From Liolophura sinensis (taxonomy: Eukaryota > Mollusca > Polyplacophora > Chitonida > Chitonidae): a stretch of DNA of 64,000 nucleotides. A program made the translations under genes and the position numbers. The stretch's first letter is position 1; each line of letters begins with the position of its first letter. Shown in pieces: positions 12,761-26,350 of the stretch. The notes under the pieces were generated by a model. It searched no databases, was not told the DNA's origin, and was given only the letters and a program-made list of their open reading frames with translations. The stretch covers positions 71,142,028 through 71,206,027 of the forward strand of contig NC_088295.1 of the NCBI RefSeq assembly GCF_032854445.1, read 5' to 3'.

Positions 12761-14329
12761 ATTGACCCAAAGAAGGACGTATAATGTGTATCGTCGATCC
12801 GTTACCCTGACGGTGTAGTCACCCCTTATACAGTGTGCAAAGGGCTTCTTATGCAGTGTGCAATGGGCTTTTATAACTGCTGTTACGCTGTTAGTTTTAG
12901 TGACGTGGATTATTTGCCAACCAATCTAATCGATTCTGCATTAAGTAATTTCGATGCTGATCTTTTTGTTCCTGGTGGTGCTCTCCAACTGAACATCAAA
13001 TATAAAGTAGGCTTATTCTGCTTCAAAATAATGGCAAACATTGCATACAAGAATAAAGACATAAAATCTAATATTTATGAACGCATGTTAATTTACACGT
13101 TTCATCCAAGTTAGCCCGAGTACAATGAGATGACTTCTTGAGCTAAAAATAATAATATCAAAACTTTTAAAATAGTACAGAAAAGTAAGTGAGCCAAGCT
13201 TTTTATTTTCTGTAGTTAGTTTATAATGGCGGGTGTATGCGCTTGTTGTAATAGAAAGATGAGATAGTAAGCCATACTGACTTGTGGATGAAATGTACAC
13301 TGTGGTCCAGGAAAATATATTGGTATTGGCTCTTACAATATAAATCGATAATTTTTAATTCGGTTTGTGTTTTTAAAGAAACAGACAACTCAAGGATTTT
13401 ACACATGTATTATTTAAAAAAAAAACACATGCTTTGTTGTTTGTTGAAAATTGGGTCTTTAAATGACCAGTAATAAAGTGAATACCATTTTAAAAAAGCA
13501 AAAAATAAAAACCTATGTACACAAGAGGGTCGCGTTAATTCATTTTTGTGCACAGTCGATGTCCTATTTTAGCTAATCATTGCTCAGTCTTACGGAGGCT
13601 GCTCTTTCCTGCTTTGAATGTTTGAGTTCAACCCATTTGATTTACCTGGAGCGTTAGAGAGCTCAGGAGCATTGGTGATAACAGACACATCTAATGGCAA
13701 GACAGATAATTTGATGACAGTTATCTCTCTTGTGATATTATTAAAGATCGTCCTTTCTATGCACGAATATTTTGGATTCAGGCATAGTCTTCACCACGAT
13801 TGTCCTTTCCTTTATAGATATTTTCATCATAGGGAAAATAACCAAATGGCTTTGTAATATTAATCATGTGAGCATTGGATTGAAATGTGTATTACGAAAG
13901 GCTTTTCAAAGTGCACATGTGTGTAGATATTCCCTTCATGACCTGATCAGAGAGATTTTACCTCATGAATAATGTCTTAGGGCGCCTTCACGCCTTCAAC
14001 TCCCCTTTCAGACGCCTCTCGGGTTTGAAAACTTAAAGTAAGATGGAGTGGTTATCACTGAAAACTTGCATCTGTGTTGGCCAATATACAAAATATGGTC
14101 AAAATTATTTGTAGTTCACTTACACTTTCCGTGGTAATAGTTTCTTATGAGTATTGAAACCTGTTGTAAGTACCACAGCATAGTTCCTCGTGTCCCAGCC
14201 GGTATTGCTCGACCTGGCTATAAAAATCAATCTTCCGTGGACTGCAAAAATCATGCAATCATTGGCTAATCTTTTTAAATAAAAGATTTTTGGCAAATGG
14301 TTTGTTTGATGTTAAGTGTTAAGAGACAT

Positions 14330-14636
14330 ATTTCAAAACCGTTGTCGCCACTATATGCACAGCTGTTCTTAGTATCATTTGGGGATCAGGGATAAAGCTG
14401 TTAAAGTACACGTTATTAACAAAGTGTAGTTGGGCAGATTTTGTGGTGATAGGCTGAATGGCTGAGGAGTGAAGCGTGGTGATAAAAAAGACGAAACAAA
14501 ACATACTCCGGTGTCTCGAATAAGGTAGACTTGATAATTTGCTGAAAATATCATAGAATATATATAGCATATATAGCATATAAACAAAAGAAATGCTTTG
14601 CACATGTGAAGTAAGCGCATTGTTGATAAAGAATGC
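14330..14636 (-). repeat. Non-coding block shared with 25855-26170
   Basis: Lies upstream of depolymerase copy A and aligns, with many substitutions, to the same relative place upstream of copy B. Shared landmarks include 'gttgtcgcc/gttatcgcc', 'tggtgatag', 'ggtgtct' and 'aaatgctt'. It holds no conserved reading frame that I can see. It is either residual duplication homology or a retained regulatory segment. Confidence 0.5.
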
Positions 14637-15017
14637 CTATACTTGTTGTTCTTGATGTTATACTTGTGCAGATGTTCGGCACACCTCCGTCATAGCTATA
14701 CGTAAATCCACTGCAGACAAACGGACAATACTCTGTATTTCTCTCTTACACTGTGTGCGTCAATGTGAAAAATCTAGCAGCCAAAACAAACAACCATTAA
14801 CCGTAATGTTCCGGGTCAATAGTCCGCAAAATCAATTTCCAAAACAACGTTCAACACAAACTACCAAAGATCTAAGATAGTATATAAAGTTGAAAATACT
14901 TTAAACCCAAAGACGGCATTAATTTCATTTATTATCACTAGTACCGGAATTAGTGATTCTGCCCAGCGTGAGCTACAGCCTCTAACAGTGTTCCCACCTA
15001 TTATCACAAACACTTAC

Positions 15018-15108
15018 CTAACTTTGGTACACATGAGAGATAAAGCAGACAGTTAACTGTGCGAAAGAAAAGGAATATGTATGAACCAAATTAATTTGCA
15101 TTCTTCGT
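15018..15108 (-). pseudogene. Distal exon-1-like block of copy A, not usable as a start
   Basis: This 91-bp block matches the distal first exon candidate of copy B (26697-26787) in length, in the 3' half of the translation (VNCLL.LS..PKL) and in the donor 'g|gtaagtg'. Here the aligned start codon is ACG and codon 6 of the block is TAA, so no protein can start in it. Copy A would then depend on the proximal leader exon at 12.7 kb. It may remain as a 5' untranslated exon. Confidence 0.45.
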
Positions 15109-17719
15109 GCTGATTAGCAAAGCGGATCAACTCAGTATTTCTGGCAAACATATAACAGCTGACTTCATTGGTCATCTAACAAATCCATGGCGACTTTGGT
15201 TGATCCTTGTTCTCTTGTACATTTACAGCCATTTTGCAGTACAGCCAGTTTGCCGGTACAGGCAGGATTTTGCCCACAAATCCTCATCAGCAAGACACGG
15301 ATGAGCCATAGACTAGAATGCAGGTTTCGGCCGAATTACTTTGGGAGTGAAAGGTTCTCCATTGCAATATAACCAGCGATAAGCGTGGTGGATTCGCATG
15401 TACAAAGCGAGACGACATCCCGTTAACTACCATTACAAATATAGTAACCATGCACGCTCTGTGCTTCTCGAGGAGTGATGCTTTTTGACGCCCACGGTAT
15501 ATTCTGCAGCGCACACAGATGACATTTGCATATTTTAACATTTTCGGCCTCAGAGATCGACATGAAAGAGATATTAAATTTATTCTTAAGCACCTGATTA
15601 CATGCGGTTGTTAAACACTTTGTCAGATCTACGTATTTTATCATTTTTTAATGTATTGAAGAGATTAATCCACTTTGCTTTCCTGAAATGAATGAACATA
15701 GGTAAGTGAACATGGGTAAGTGGTTCTCAAAAGGGTCGTTTAAAGAAAATACTCAGAAAAAGTCTGAATACAACATGCTGACACGATTTGCAGGGAATTT
15801 ACTTTGCCATGAATTTCCCATGCATAAGCCTTTGGAAAAGGAGATCGTGCTACAAACCTTCAGGCGCACATGTGAAGAGTTGGAATCCAAGCCATTGCAT
15901 CACTCTATTATTTCGTACATACATATTTCGGTGGAGGTGGAGTAAACAAATCTGTGTTGGTCCGGTTACCGGGTAAACCTAACCCCATAACATTAGCTGC
16001 CACCTTTGTTCCTACATGTAAGTGCAGATGTTGACAGCTAATAATATAATCAAAATGGCGGTAACATTAATATGAAATCTGAGATTCCCCTCTCTCACCT
16101 TTCCCCGTTTAGCTGCAAGACTATACACGCTTTGCATTGGACCGGTTACAGTTCAGTTCACCTTTCTAAGGCTAAATGATACGTATCTATTTCTGACCAG
16201 GTTTTGACTTCGATGTAGCCGCGGATATGCCAGTTAATGTTTTTGTTAAGAACACAATCAGAGATTTGTAGTGATGGGATATTCATGTAAACAATAAGAT
16301 AAATAACATTGACTACGCTGGATAAAGTCAAGGGCATTTGTCTTACAGGAATATATGAATAAAGGCTTTACGAGAAAAAAATCAGCCTTAGTCAAATCAT
16401 CCAGCGCTTAAGCGTTGGAGAGAAAAAAATGTTAGCCAATCACGTGGAAATAGTCAGTCCGGCGTTAGGGGTTGAATGAGTTGAGGCTACCTCTCGTACA
16501 CATCTAATTTGCAATACGCACCTCAGGACGATCTTCATCCGAAACACATCGCGGCTCTCTAGACCATGTAGATTCAAATGGTCAAGAAAACTTTTAATTG
16601 CTCTAATGTTGTGGGGAGAAGGAAGAAACAAACTTTACATATCGCATAGTTTTATGCTTAAACATTACCACAGAAAATTTTAGTTAAAAAAATATATATA
16701 TTGCTTTTTTGAAATATTTCAAGAATACACGTGCAGTTTGCTTGAAAAAGGTAAACCATACATAAACACTGAATGTTGGTATAATTAATGGCATTGTGAA
16801 GTACAATATGTGTGTAATGTATTCGCACATGTTATATTGAACAAACACTCTTTATAATACAGGTGAACCTGAGTGGTGAACCAGATGGCCTACTCAAATG
16901 AGTCCTACTTTCTGCTGTTTGCTAGATCCCTTTAGCCAACTCTTCCTCCCGACTAAATTGACATGGAGGTCATCTGGTGACAACATTGTACATTACCTTC
17001 TCTTTTCACAAGGGACGACTTCACAGATTTATATCAACCGCGTTTGCAGACAAGTTCTTCTGTGGATTTACAGTTAACTATCTCGCGGTACAGGATAAAT
17101 ACCCTTGCCGTGTGGAGTGAGTTATTTTCTATCGAACGGAGGTAATCTGTTTGTTCTGAATCCTATGCTTAACGCATGCGTGAATTTACCTTCTCCTGGT
17201 TGCTGACTGTGTAACAGATGTGGCTGAGCCAACAATATGGTGGGACTGATCTGAGGCAATGCTAATTGGGATATTCACCTCTTTCAGTCTATAAAGCTTT
17301 ATTCTGACTATGGCTAATTTCACACTAATCCAATCACAGATAATCCCCTGCTCGGTATTCCTGTCAAATACCACGAGTCAAAATATTAATATAAGAATAT
17401 GTATAAGGGCATCTCTCTTTCTTCGCCAATCTAGTCAGCACTGTCTTCACAAGAGTGCACACGGAGACCCTTCTTCGTAAACGATGTAATAAGATTAACA
17501 AAGCAAACAGCGTACGCCTATATCTATGGAGAATCATATTCAGGGCTGTTATACCTCTGAAAATATGACATTATGCTTTCTGATTTTTGGCAACAGAGGA
17601 AATGATTTAGTCCTAGTGGCTAATGTCAGCAATCCAAACACGTAACACATTATGGCTGTGTGTAATAACCATTTAACCGCAAAGTTTACATCAGACATTG
17701 TATTTGCTTCAAGGTTAGT
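15109..17719. other. Spacer between the two depolymerase genes
   Basis: No supported gene. A 79-codon plus-strand frame at 15706-15945 has no recognised domain and no matching splice partners. Segment 17250-17480 resembles 5500-5720, so the 3' flanks of both depolymerase copies are related. Confidence 0.45.
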
Positions 17720-20700
17720 CTATCCCACCACTTTCTCCATCATTCTTCTGACTGCCGTCATCTGGAAACCGTTTTGCGTTCCTGCAAAGACAAAGTGGTT
17801 AGATTTGCAAGGCGGCTGATTTACTCACATGACCATGTGGATATCGTGCATATATCAGTCACATTTGACTAACTAAATACTCTCTGACGTGCACGCAACA
17901 ACACCTGCATCCAGGCTGACTTACTGCGTACTGACGCTTTATAAAACATATGTGAATGGTGTGTTTAACTTTTTGGTCAGTTTTAATTAAACCGTTGATG
18001 AAATTTTGTTGATTAAAATTTTTATCGGGTTTGAACACTCCTTTTTGTATTTATGATGAGCTTGAAGTCGATTTGTATACCGCGTGTGTATATTTGCTTG
18101 GGATCATTGATTTAATAAAAATTTGATTTAAAACTGTTAAATCTCCAAATCAGTCAGTAATGAAAAGGAGATGATGATTTCAGTTATAATATAATGCACC
18201 AGAATAAAATCAAGTGATGATCTGAATCAGGTATAAGTTTGCAGTATATTCGAGCATTATCTATACCGCACTGAATAATAGTGCGTATCTGGTTTACTGG
18301 AAATAATAAAAAGCATAGGCGGTGGTCCTCTGTACAATTTAAAATGTAAAATTATCCCAAAATATGAAATCACCCAAACAAAGTAAATTAATATCTTGAA
18401 TTTGAAAAATCGACTGAATTTGAATCAGATCTTGTAAAACAATTAATCGATTATGTAAACAGGCAAGTCTAATAGTATTTGTAAATAGTAAATTAGGTTT
18501 GCTATGTCCTAACTACACTACTACTCTTTTTCCAACGTATAAGAATTACCATTTAATCCTTCAACTACATTATTACCCGAAAATGGTGTAATAAGACGTC
18601 TGTAAGTGAAAACCAAAAGTTTTCACATCAATGAATCCAACTGCCGTTGATTGGGGCTTTAAGTCAGGATGTTTGTCTTCGACAAGCCGGATATCTAATA
18701 CATATAAGACAGTGGGACATTACTGAGCATGGTGTAGAGCATCAGTCCGATTATTTATTACATTACGCCTATGATATGTATATGTACACTGACCGTAGTA
18801 TATGCCGGTGTATCCCCACCAGTCCCAGCACCCCAGGGGATTCGTCAGAGAAGAGGTTACTTGAGGATACAGGATGATGATATTGTTCAACTCTCCAACC
18901 TCGTTGTAACCGGCGTGACGGACGAATTTATCTCCAACGAAATGTCTGTTATAGGAAAACATATGTATGAATGGAGAAATTGTGAAAAAAGTTAGAAAGA
19001 CAAATGACGGAACAGAAGACTAGATATGGGTACCAACATATTCTTAGTTCAGTAATCAGGAATGTACGTGAATGAAGGTAACACAAAGGCCCGACACACT
19101 TTACTCATGTAACGTGTGTGCAACTTAGTGGGATATATACGGTGATGGAATTGTGCGTTTAGCTTTAATCTTACCAGACCCTAGAGGAATAGTTTTATAA
19201 TACAGGCTTGAACTGGTGTCAACACTTCTCATGTTAAATACTAGCTATGGCTACTAGCTACTAGCTACTAGCTATAAAATAAATTCGCACGGCCTTTCGC
19301 TGGTTGCTGACAGACCTTCAGACAGACCTCCATGTGTTAAAAATTGTGAATATAAATTCACCATTCTTCACGGAATCACTACTAAGGGTTGTCGCTTTTA
19401 CAAACTATAGATCACCCAGGTGAAAACTTACCACGTAAAAACATACTACTTTATACAACCCACTTTATATCTCAGTCATACATATCAGTTTGAATATTCC
19501 AGAAACGTGAGACTGTGAGCGCGAATTATATACTAACTTATACTTAAGTTTTTCTATGCCATAAGTTTTTTATTATCTATATTGTCGACGTTATAATCTG
19601 AATACATCAATTTCTTTAAAAAAGTGCTATATACTTGCTGTATTATTTTAGTTATTCTAATTTTATCCAAAAATGCATAAAAATATCCCGGATACATACC
19701 TACCCTGTTTGCATCCATGGAAAGCAATATGGAGCTTGCACTCTATAGTATGAAAAAGTTTGCAGAATTATAATTTAATAAAGTATAGCTGCATTTTTGA
19801 AAGAAAGGTGAAACACTACTAACATGTACTATATATTTTTTACCAGCAACCCGTAACAACCGATAGTATTTTCGGAAAGTCCTTTCATCAAATTGTCATG
19901 TGTAAATGATCTCCTTTAGATACTAAAATCGCACAATACCAAGAAACGCTGATCGCGGAAATGGAATCAAATGTTATGTGTTGCAGCTGTGTAGAAAAAG
20001 AAATTGGAAACTTTTAAAGAGCATCGCTAACATTCTGCACGACGAAGCAGTGTAATAAATAGATAACTAAGCGTACATGTCTCCTAATTAAAAGTTTCCC
20101 TTTCCCATAGCACATTTTACCAGGTAACTGGTGAAAACATAGAATGGAGATAATACTTTCCTTACAATATGAAATCGAAAATAACAGAGGATTATAAACC
20201 GTACTAGCAGATTTTCCCGCACATCCTGAAGGCACGTAGATGTAGCCGATGTTGTCCATGCTGTACGTTTCCGGAGTGCTCAGATAAAACACATCTGACT
20301 GGTCAAACTTTAGAAGCTAGCAAAAACAACAGATTCTATGCGTTATATTATGCGATGGCATAACTTTCATGAAACGATATTCAGAAGTGTTAGTGCACGG
20401 CTTGCTACACTTCACATGTGAACAATTCTGAAACAGTGGCTTATATATTACAGATTATAACTAAATTGTTATTCACTTTTTTGTGAAATAAATAATTGGA
20501 AACCGGAATCCGTATTGAGGGTTGTCAGATTTACAAACTACTGATTGCTACATGTACCACTTATGAAAAATATTACTTGCATTTTTATGCCAACTTTTCC
20601 TTGCACATACCTGTCCACTTTGGGAGGTGCTGGCTGTTGGGTGCTGTAAACAAACAAATTGTGACAAGTCCATTTAGTCGTCAACGGAACACTATATATG

Positions 20701-23700
20701 TGTACATATGCTTGTCGGCGTGCTTTATTTATTTATTTGATTGGTGTTTTACACCGCACTCAAGAATATTCACTTATACGACGGCGACCAGCATTATGGT
20801 GGGAGGAAACCAGAAACTCACGGCTATCCGCAGGCTGCTGAAAACCTGTCGGTATGTTTTCTTCCTTAATCGTGGCCGCTCGCTGGTTCATTAGTTGAAG
20901 ATTATCCTCGCATCGCTGGTTTCGCTGCTACTTTATGTCTGGTTTGGAAAGGAAAGTGATTTACTGTCATAACTCCTTCATGCGCCGCCATATAAATGTA
21001 CAAGAGTTCAGATAAAACACAATATATCAATATGAACCATACAACAGAACACAGGCAGCATTGTAATGAGTAACCCTGACGGAAAGTACAGGGACTTTGT
21101 CGGTGTTTATTACATTCATGTACGTAAAATAGTGAGTTGGAAAAAAATTGTTCCTCACATATACATGTACACATGAATATATGGTTCTGGAGCCGCTTGC
21201 ACAAAGTGATACTAAAAACATATACATGGTATTTACAATCAACTTAGCCTATGATGACTTTGTTAAAAACACGTTAAAAACAATTTCAGTTTAATTCATA
21301 ATAGAAAGTCAGACCATTATACATAGCAGATCTGTGTAAACTGGTTGATATATATGTATGTTAGGGATTTTACGTCGTACTTAGGAACTTTTCAGCCATA
21401 TGACGACGAAATCATTAGGTGTTTGTACATATACATTGTAGGGTCCATTCCATCAAAGCGCTGCCGCAACACTGAGGTATCATGACACCAGACCTGACAC
21501 CCCGCCCGGTCACATTATATGGACACAGACCCCATTACAACTTCCGTTTTTTCGGATGTAATTCTGTGTATTTTAGGGTGTAAAGTCTTTTTTCTGCTGC
21601 CAGTCTGCCGTTTTGGTGTACAGGCGCATGCTTGGTATCAAAATGATGGAAATTGTCTAAGCTTTAGGCAGGTTTAAGTTTTAATGACGAAAGTTTAAAA
21701 TTCTTGGCGAAAGGACACAAGGAGACAGGTGGTGATGAGGCTGCGAGTGATGTCCCTTGGCGTTGCTAGGCACCCCTCCCAGCTGCCGGCATAGAAAGGT
21801 CCAGATTTTGACGGTCAAACCTATGTCAAGATTATTACGGCTTCTTTCTCACAGGCTGGGCCAGGTATGCACCAAAGCTTATTGGCCAGGGAGTGTTTGG
21901 GACTGAGCTACAGCGCTGAATGTTAAAATTGTCGCTTATGGAAAACTAATGGGGGTCTGTGACCATATTGACAACGGGCCAGCCAGTGCTATTTCCTGCT
22001 CTAACCTCTCAGTGTTGGCCGCATAAAGTACCATTTTTAAAGTCTATAGTACAGTCTGACCCGGGTTAGATCCCAGGTCTCCTGACCTGGAGCCGGCGCT
22101 GTTACAACAAGTAGTAAAATAATCTTTGTGAAATGTTGAGGAGAATGTTGACTTACTTGCAGATGGCCTCCATAAATATGATTGAGCATATGATAAGCGC
22201 CCCAGTAATTGCAATTCAGGAGGTAATCGGGGTTAAGACTGGTACATGGACCCCCGTAATTCAGAGTTGGCTAGAAGAAGAAAGAATCATCTAGCACTTC
22301 ATCGAATACCGGAATATAAGTTCGTTCTACTGTTTTATATTGTTATGGTCGACAAACAGAGTCATGCGAAACAAGCCAAGCACATGCTCGATAGGTGTTT
22401 AGCAAATGGCCCCGCTGTTTTCTTTATATCTTCATGAAAAATATTTTATTAGTCAAATAGGTTAATGCATCACCATTCCATCAAACTACCAAGCATCCGA
22501 AATATTCTGAAGTGTTCTCAGTTGAGCTTTTAACCACCGCATACCTGCCAACTCTTGACCACGCTATACACCATTGGGTCAGTTGGTAAATAAAAATAAA
22601 CAGTATCTGATCTGGCAATGTAATCCAATGAATATCTGTATCTCAGATTGCAATGTGATCAAGAAATGACACTATCTTGTACCGCAATGTAGGCTAACAA
22701 AGGATTGTACGCAAGATATCAGTGCAACTCAACAACGTAAGTTGGTCTCAGAAGGGAGTGCGGCCAAACAGTAGACTGTATGGTACATGACAGCTTAACA
22801 GTACAGCAGATTATGTCTCATATCTCAACACTTGTGTTCAAAATAATAATAAAGTGTGTCTCAGATAGCAGCGTGATCTCCTGCCATCGCCAATCATGTG
22901 ATGATGCAACCCAATACCCGGTTGTATCTGAAATGACAATGTAATCCAACAGAAACTTGTGCGCTAAATGAAAACGTAACCATCAATAAATGTTTCAAAA
23001 TAAGTCTCTTTCTATCAATATTTCCCAGCCTAATGCTTTCTCCCAAAATAGGTACTATTTTCAAGACATGCTGAACCCCCGGCAATTATAGACGACATTT
23101 TGAGAGAAAAGAACCATACTGCTTTCCCCCTGAAGTCAGGTCTAGTAGCAAAGACAAGTCTTAAGAAATAAAGTCTTTGGTTGAAAATGTCAAAGCAGGA
23201 GTGTCAATCATAATCGGTGTTTCATTTCTCACAAATGATTAAAACGGCCGATTTGACTTCCTGAGATATGGAAGAAAAACGCGATTGGACGAACAACGTG
23301 GATGTGTTGAGTGTTCGTCTTACCTCGAGCTGTTGAGTTAGCAACATTTTAGTGTTAGGAGCGACCACTCGATCTAAGTTAAGTGGGATTAAATAATATT
23401 TCAACTTAGACCTGAAATGACACTGCATATTTAATATTTTAATATTTGAAAAAACTTACCACACCATGTTCAGAATCGAAATCAAACTTAGTCTTGACAT
23501 TCCTGTGGTTTGAGGTGAAATGATGGTAAAACTCTACAAGCTTTGGCCCAACATCTGAAACATTAAAAGATTATGGTAACCTATAACTTAAAGACAAAGA
23601 AAACATAAAAACGATGCAAAAACGATGACAGAATGTGAAAACTTATTGCAACTTCTTTCAGGAGAAAAGGATATTTTAAAATACTTTTGTATGGTGGGTA

Positions 23701-25406
23701 TTTGGGACCACTTTTTGGTAGGTATGGTCTTTGCGTAATAATTTTCTAAATAAGGATGTGATACACATCTAATAAACTACATTTTAGCTACATTTTCTTT
23801 CCAAAACTAGGATGCCCACTATTTGACAATGTAACATACAAAATGAACATATATGTCCTCAGCAATAATACAAAATATATTAAGGGAAAAGATTAAAATG
23901 TGAAATAAATTAAATGTGCGCCAATAGTTGTTTTAATGACACATTAAAATTCAAAAGAGGGGATTTAATTTTGTCTTATCATTTCAGAACGGCCTTTATT
24001 CTAATCCAAAACTTAACTTACCATGTTTTACCACACTGTCTGACAGCCCGTTATAAATGAAGATCTTGTCGTTAGCCATGTTTTTGGTGTTGTCAATGGT
24101 CCCAATTTCAGAAGCTGATTCCGCTACTAATATTAGCGCATGCGTGTTAATTAGAGCGGGTGACAGCATACAAAGAGATATGGTCATCCCTGCCAGTCCC
24201 GCGCAGCCGTAAGGCACTATAACACAAACCATACCCGTGAAAAACTAAAATATAAGAAGTTCATAGCAAATTGACTAGCGATTTCATTGAAACAACATTT
24301 TAAGTAGTAGTTTCCTTTTTATTTACATTTGAGTATACGTTCAGAGAATGTTTAGATTTTTATCGTATGCCTCGCTGTCGCTGGGTCCTCATACGTGGTT
24401 TTAATTCCATTCTCAGAAAATGAACTTTCAGAATCCTCTGCCTACATTGCTAAGTCTTAGTGGCAAGAACTACGCCTGAAGTTAAAACGTGCCTAAAAAT
24501 GTGAAGTTAAGCTTAACCAACTTTATTATTAAACTGTTTTGATACAAACCTCCCGCCATGACACCCAAGCCCATCACGTGACTGGAAAGCGCTGCGTGAA
24601 ACTGAACGGCCATGGCTGCCCCAGATGACAGCCCAGAAACGGATACAGCATTCTTGTCCACATTATAACGTTCTGAAGAATGCAAAATACAGTTATTCCA
24701 TCATTTTGTCCTCCACATGACTGCACGGGTCAAAGGCATTGCTACAAACACAGTGGAGAATAAACGCTGAATGTAGACAAAAAATGTAACTTCAGACACC
24801 TGTAACAAATTCACAGAGACCAGAGGATAACAAACCTTTAAACAATTCTAACTTGTTATAATTAGCTAACACACTTTTAGGGCATGTTTGCATGCTTAGA
24901 ACCAAGGTATTATTTTATCAGCTAATGGTGTGTAAATTTAGTGCAGATATCAGTTTTCGAGATCACTGATGATATGGGTAATAAAAATTACTAACTGAAT
25001 ATGCAGAACAGTGTTCTTTTGGTTTATCATAGTGACTTTTTATTAAATCTGAATCGTTAAATTTTTATTTGCGTGTAGTTTTACTGTCCATATTAGCAAA
25101 GGTATTCCTATTGAAATTAAAAGTTTAGTTACACTTATACAATATAAAATAATGCTTTAAATCCGCATATTTACAGCGAACTGCTTTTGTTGAACAGATA
25201 ATTTGCATTTGTGACGTTAAAACTGTCCGTCTTTATCGACCTCAGTTATGGTCTGGCCAGATAGCAGATTTACCACCTTGATATAAAAGGAACAGAACAG
25301 ATAGCTATTTCAGTGATGATAATCTGGGAAAAGGAAAGAAAAAATGGTAACCTGTTTGCAAGGTGACCAGAAGCAACAGCCGCAAGCTCTGTTGGTTGCC
25401 ACACAT
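17720..25406 (-). CDS. PHB depolymerase-like secreted esterase, copy B
   Basis: Ten exons on the minus strand: 25406-25352, 24672-24550, 24216-24022, 23554-23460, 22270-22157, 20643-20611, 20316-20205, 19742-19700, 18945-18794, 17781-17720. The spliced frame is open for 327 codons plus TAG. The leader MCGNQQSLRLLLLVTLQT has a Leu-rich core. Ser34 sits in VSVSGLSSG, Asp119 in FIYNGLSDSVV, His154 in DSEHGV and Cys253 in HIAFHGCKQG, followed by HAGYNEVGELNN and GCWDWWGY. Spacings between catalytic residues match the fungal circularly permuted PHB depolymerase within a few residues. Exon 8 uses donor 'ag|gtatgt': a 'gtaggt' five bases earlier would break the phase, and copy A agrees. A longer 339-residue form is possible if the distal exon at 26.7 kb is used. 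All ten exons are intact. Confidence 0.87.
20724..20850 (-). mobile_element. SINE copy, tail part, reverse orientation
   Basis: Reads '(ttta)n ttgattggtgttttacaccgcactcaagaat', then 'acgacggcgaccagcattatggtgggaggaaacc', the reverse of the common SINE tail. The tRNA-like head is absent or too diverged to see. It lies in an intron of depolymerase copy B. Confidence 0.7.
21360..21515 (-). repeat. Second-family repeat, reverse orientation
   Basis: Shares 'ggattttacgtcgtacttaggaacttttcagccatatgacgacgaaatc' with the 7.8 kb copy in the same order. The far end includes 'tcatgacaccagacctgacaccccgcc', matching the GC-rich head region. Diverged. Confidence 0.55.
21516..21968. repeat. Possible foldback element with ~20-bp inverted ends
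   Basis: The left arm at 21516-21537 ('atggacacagaccccatta') is nearly the reverse complement of the right arm at 21947-21968 ('taatgggggtctgtgaccat'), with one extra G and one mismatch. About 410 bases without an obvious frame lie between. This is consistent with a small MITE-like element, but no target duplication was recognised. Confidence 0.35.
24550..24672 (-). other. Nucleophile exon of depolymerase copy B
   Basis: Exon 2 (123 bp, phase 1 in and out) carries the lipase box GLSSG. The first Ser of the pair is the expected nucleophile, and the second would help form the oxyanion hole as in the fungal enzyme. The donor is the unusual 'g|gtttgt', and copy A has exactly the same donor at 12109, which supports it as real. 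Confidence 0.8.
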
Positions 25407-26239
25407 AGCGACTCCAAGAGGGTCAGTAGATGTTTTATCGTTGTATTACCTGAACAGTACTCTTTAGATTGCAACGGGGATTTATTGTTCCTTAATGACG
25501 CGGAGAATGATTATTTTACAACCAATCAAACTGATTCTTTTCACGTAACTTGAACGTAAATTTTCAAAACTGGTAGAGACGAGCCAATTAAACCTTAAGA
25601 ATAACACGTGTAAACTAGTTGGCTTCTTCAAAACAATGATAAACACTGTATATTTGCGACGTTGAGAATTTGGGTATTCGGAGTCACCTTCATTCTAGAC
25701 TAAACTTTAAAAATATCCGAGAAGAAACTATACATTCATATAATGAGGGGACTGATTGTAGCATGACATCGAATTGTTGCTGAATGTCGCAAAAAATGCA
25801 CATTTGCTCTTATTTTTCTGATGGACAGTTTGATGTAGAGTATTACAATTTGTTATCGCCGATGTGTGCAGAGCTGTACTTAATATCATTTTAGAATTAC
25901 GGATCAAAGATATTATACATTATAAAATAAGGGTGTATTAAGAATGTACCAAACTAATTGTAGATCTATGATCACTTTATGGTGATAGCTTGAAAAGCTG
26001 AGTGCAGCATGCTGCTCAAAATGACGGCTAGGGGCAGAAAATGTTTAAAGTGAAATATCTTCTGGTGTCTAACATAGGCTAGACTGGAAAGTAGAACTAG
26101 AATTGTATACAATTTCATACAGTTAAAGAAATAAATGCTTCGCATAGAATGACGTTGACAGATGATAAAGCATTAAGGTTGTAAGATAGATACCCACCAA
26201 CGGTTTGTACAATTTAAGACGGAATAACATAGTCACTTT

Positions 26240-26350
26240 ATTTCATTGCAATTTAACGCCTTACTCAAGAATTTTGTACTTGCACTCTGGTGGTCAGTTT
26301 CACATAGGCGAAAACTGGAGAGCCCGGGGTAAACCATATACCTTTGGCAA
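26240..26350 (-). repeat. Degenerate SINE tail
   Basis: The fragments 'aatttaacgccttactcaagaattttgtacttg' and 'gagagcccggggtaaacca' match the reversed SINE tail in order. The copy is old and partial. Confidence 0.4.

Noticed and set aside
15706-15945. 79-codon plus-strand frame as a gene
   Set aside because: No recognised domain, no conserved counterpart in the duplicated block and no convincing splice partners.
19704-19742. Earlier donor 'gtaggt' for depolymerase exon 8
   Set aside because: It would end in phase 1, but the next acceptor in both copies needs phase 2. The donor five bases later fits in both and restores KQGRHF / QQGRYF.
5908-25406. Bacterial contamination as the source of the depolymerase genes
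   Set aside because: Ten exons with proper splice sites, SINE insertions in introns and flanks continuous with animal repeats rule this out.
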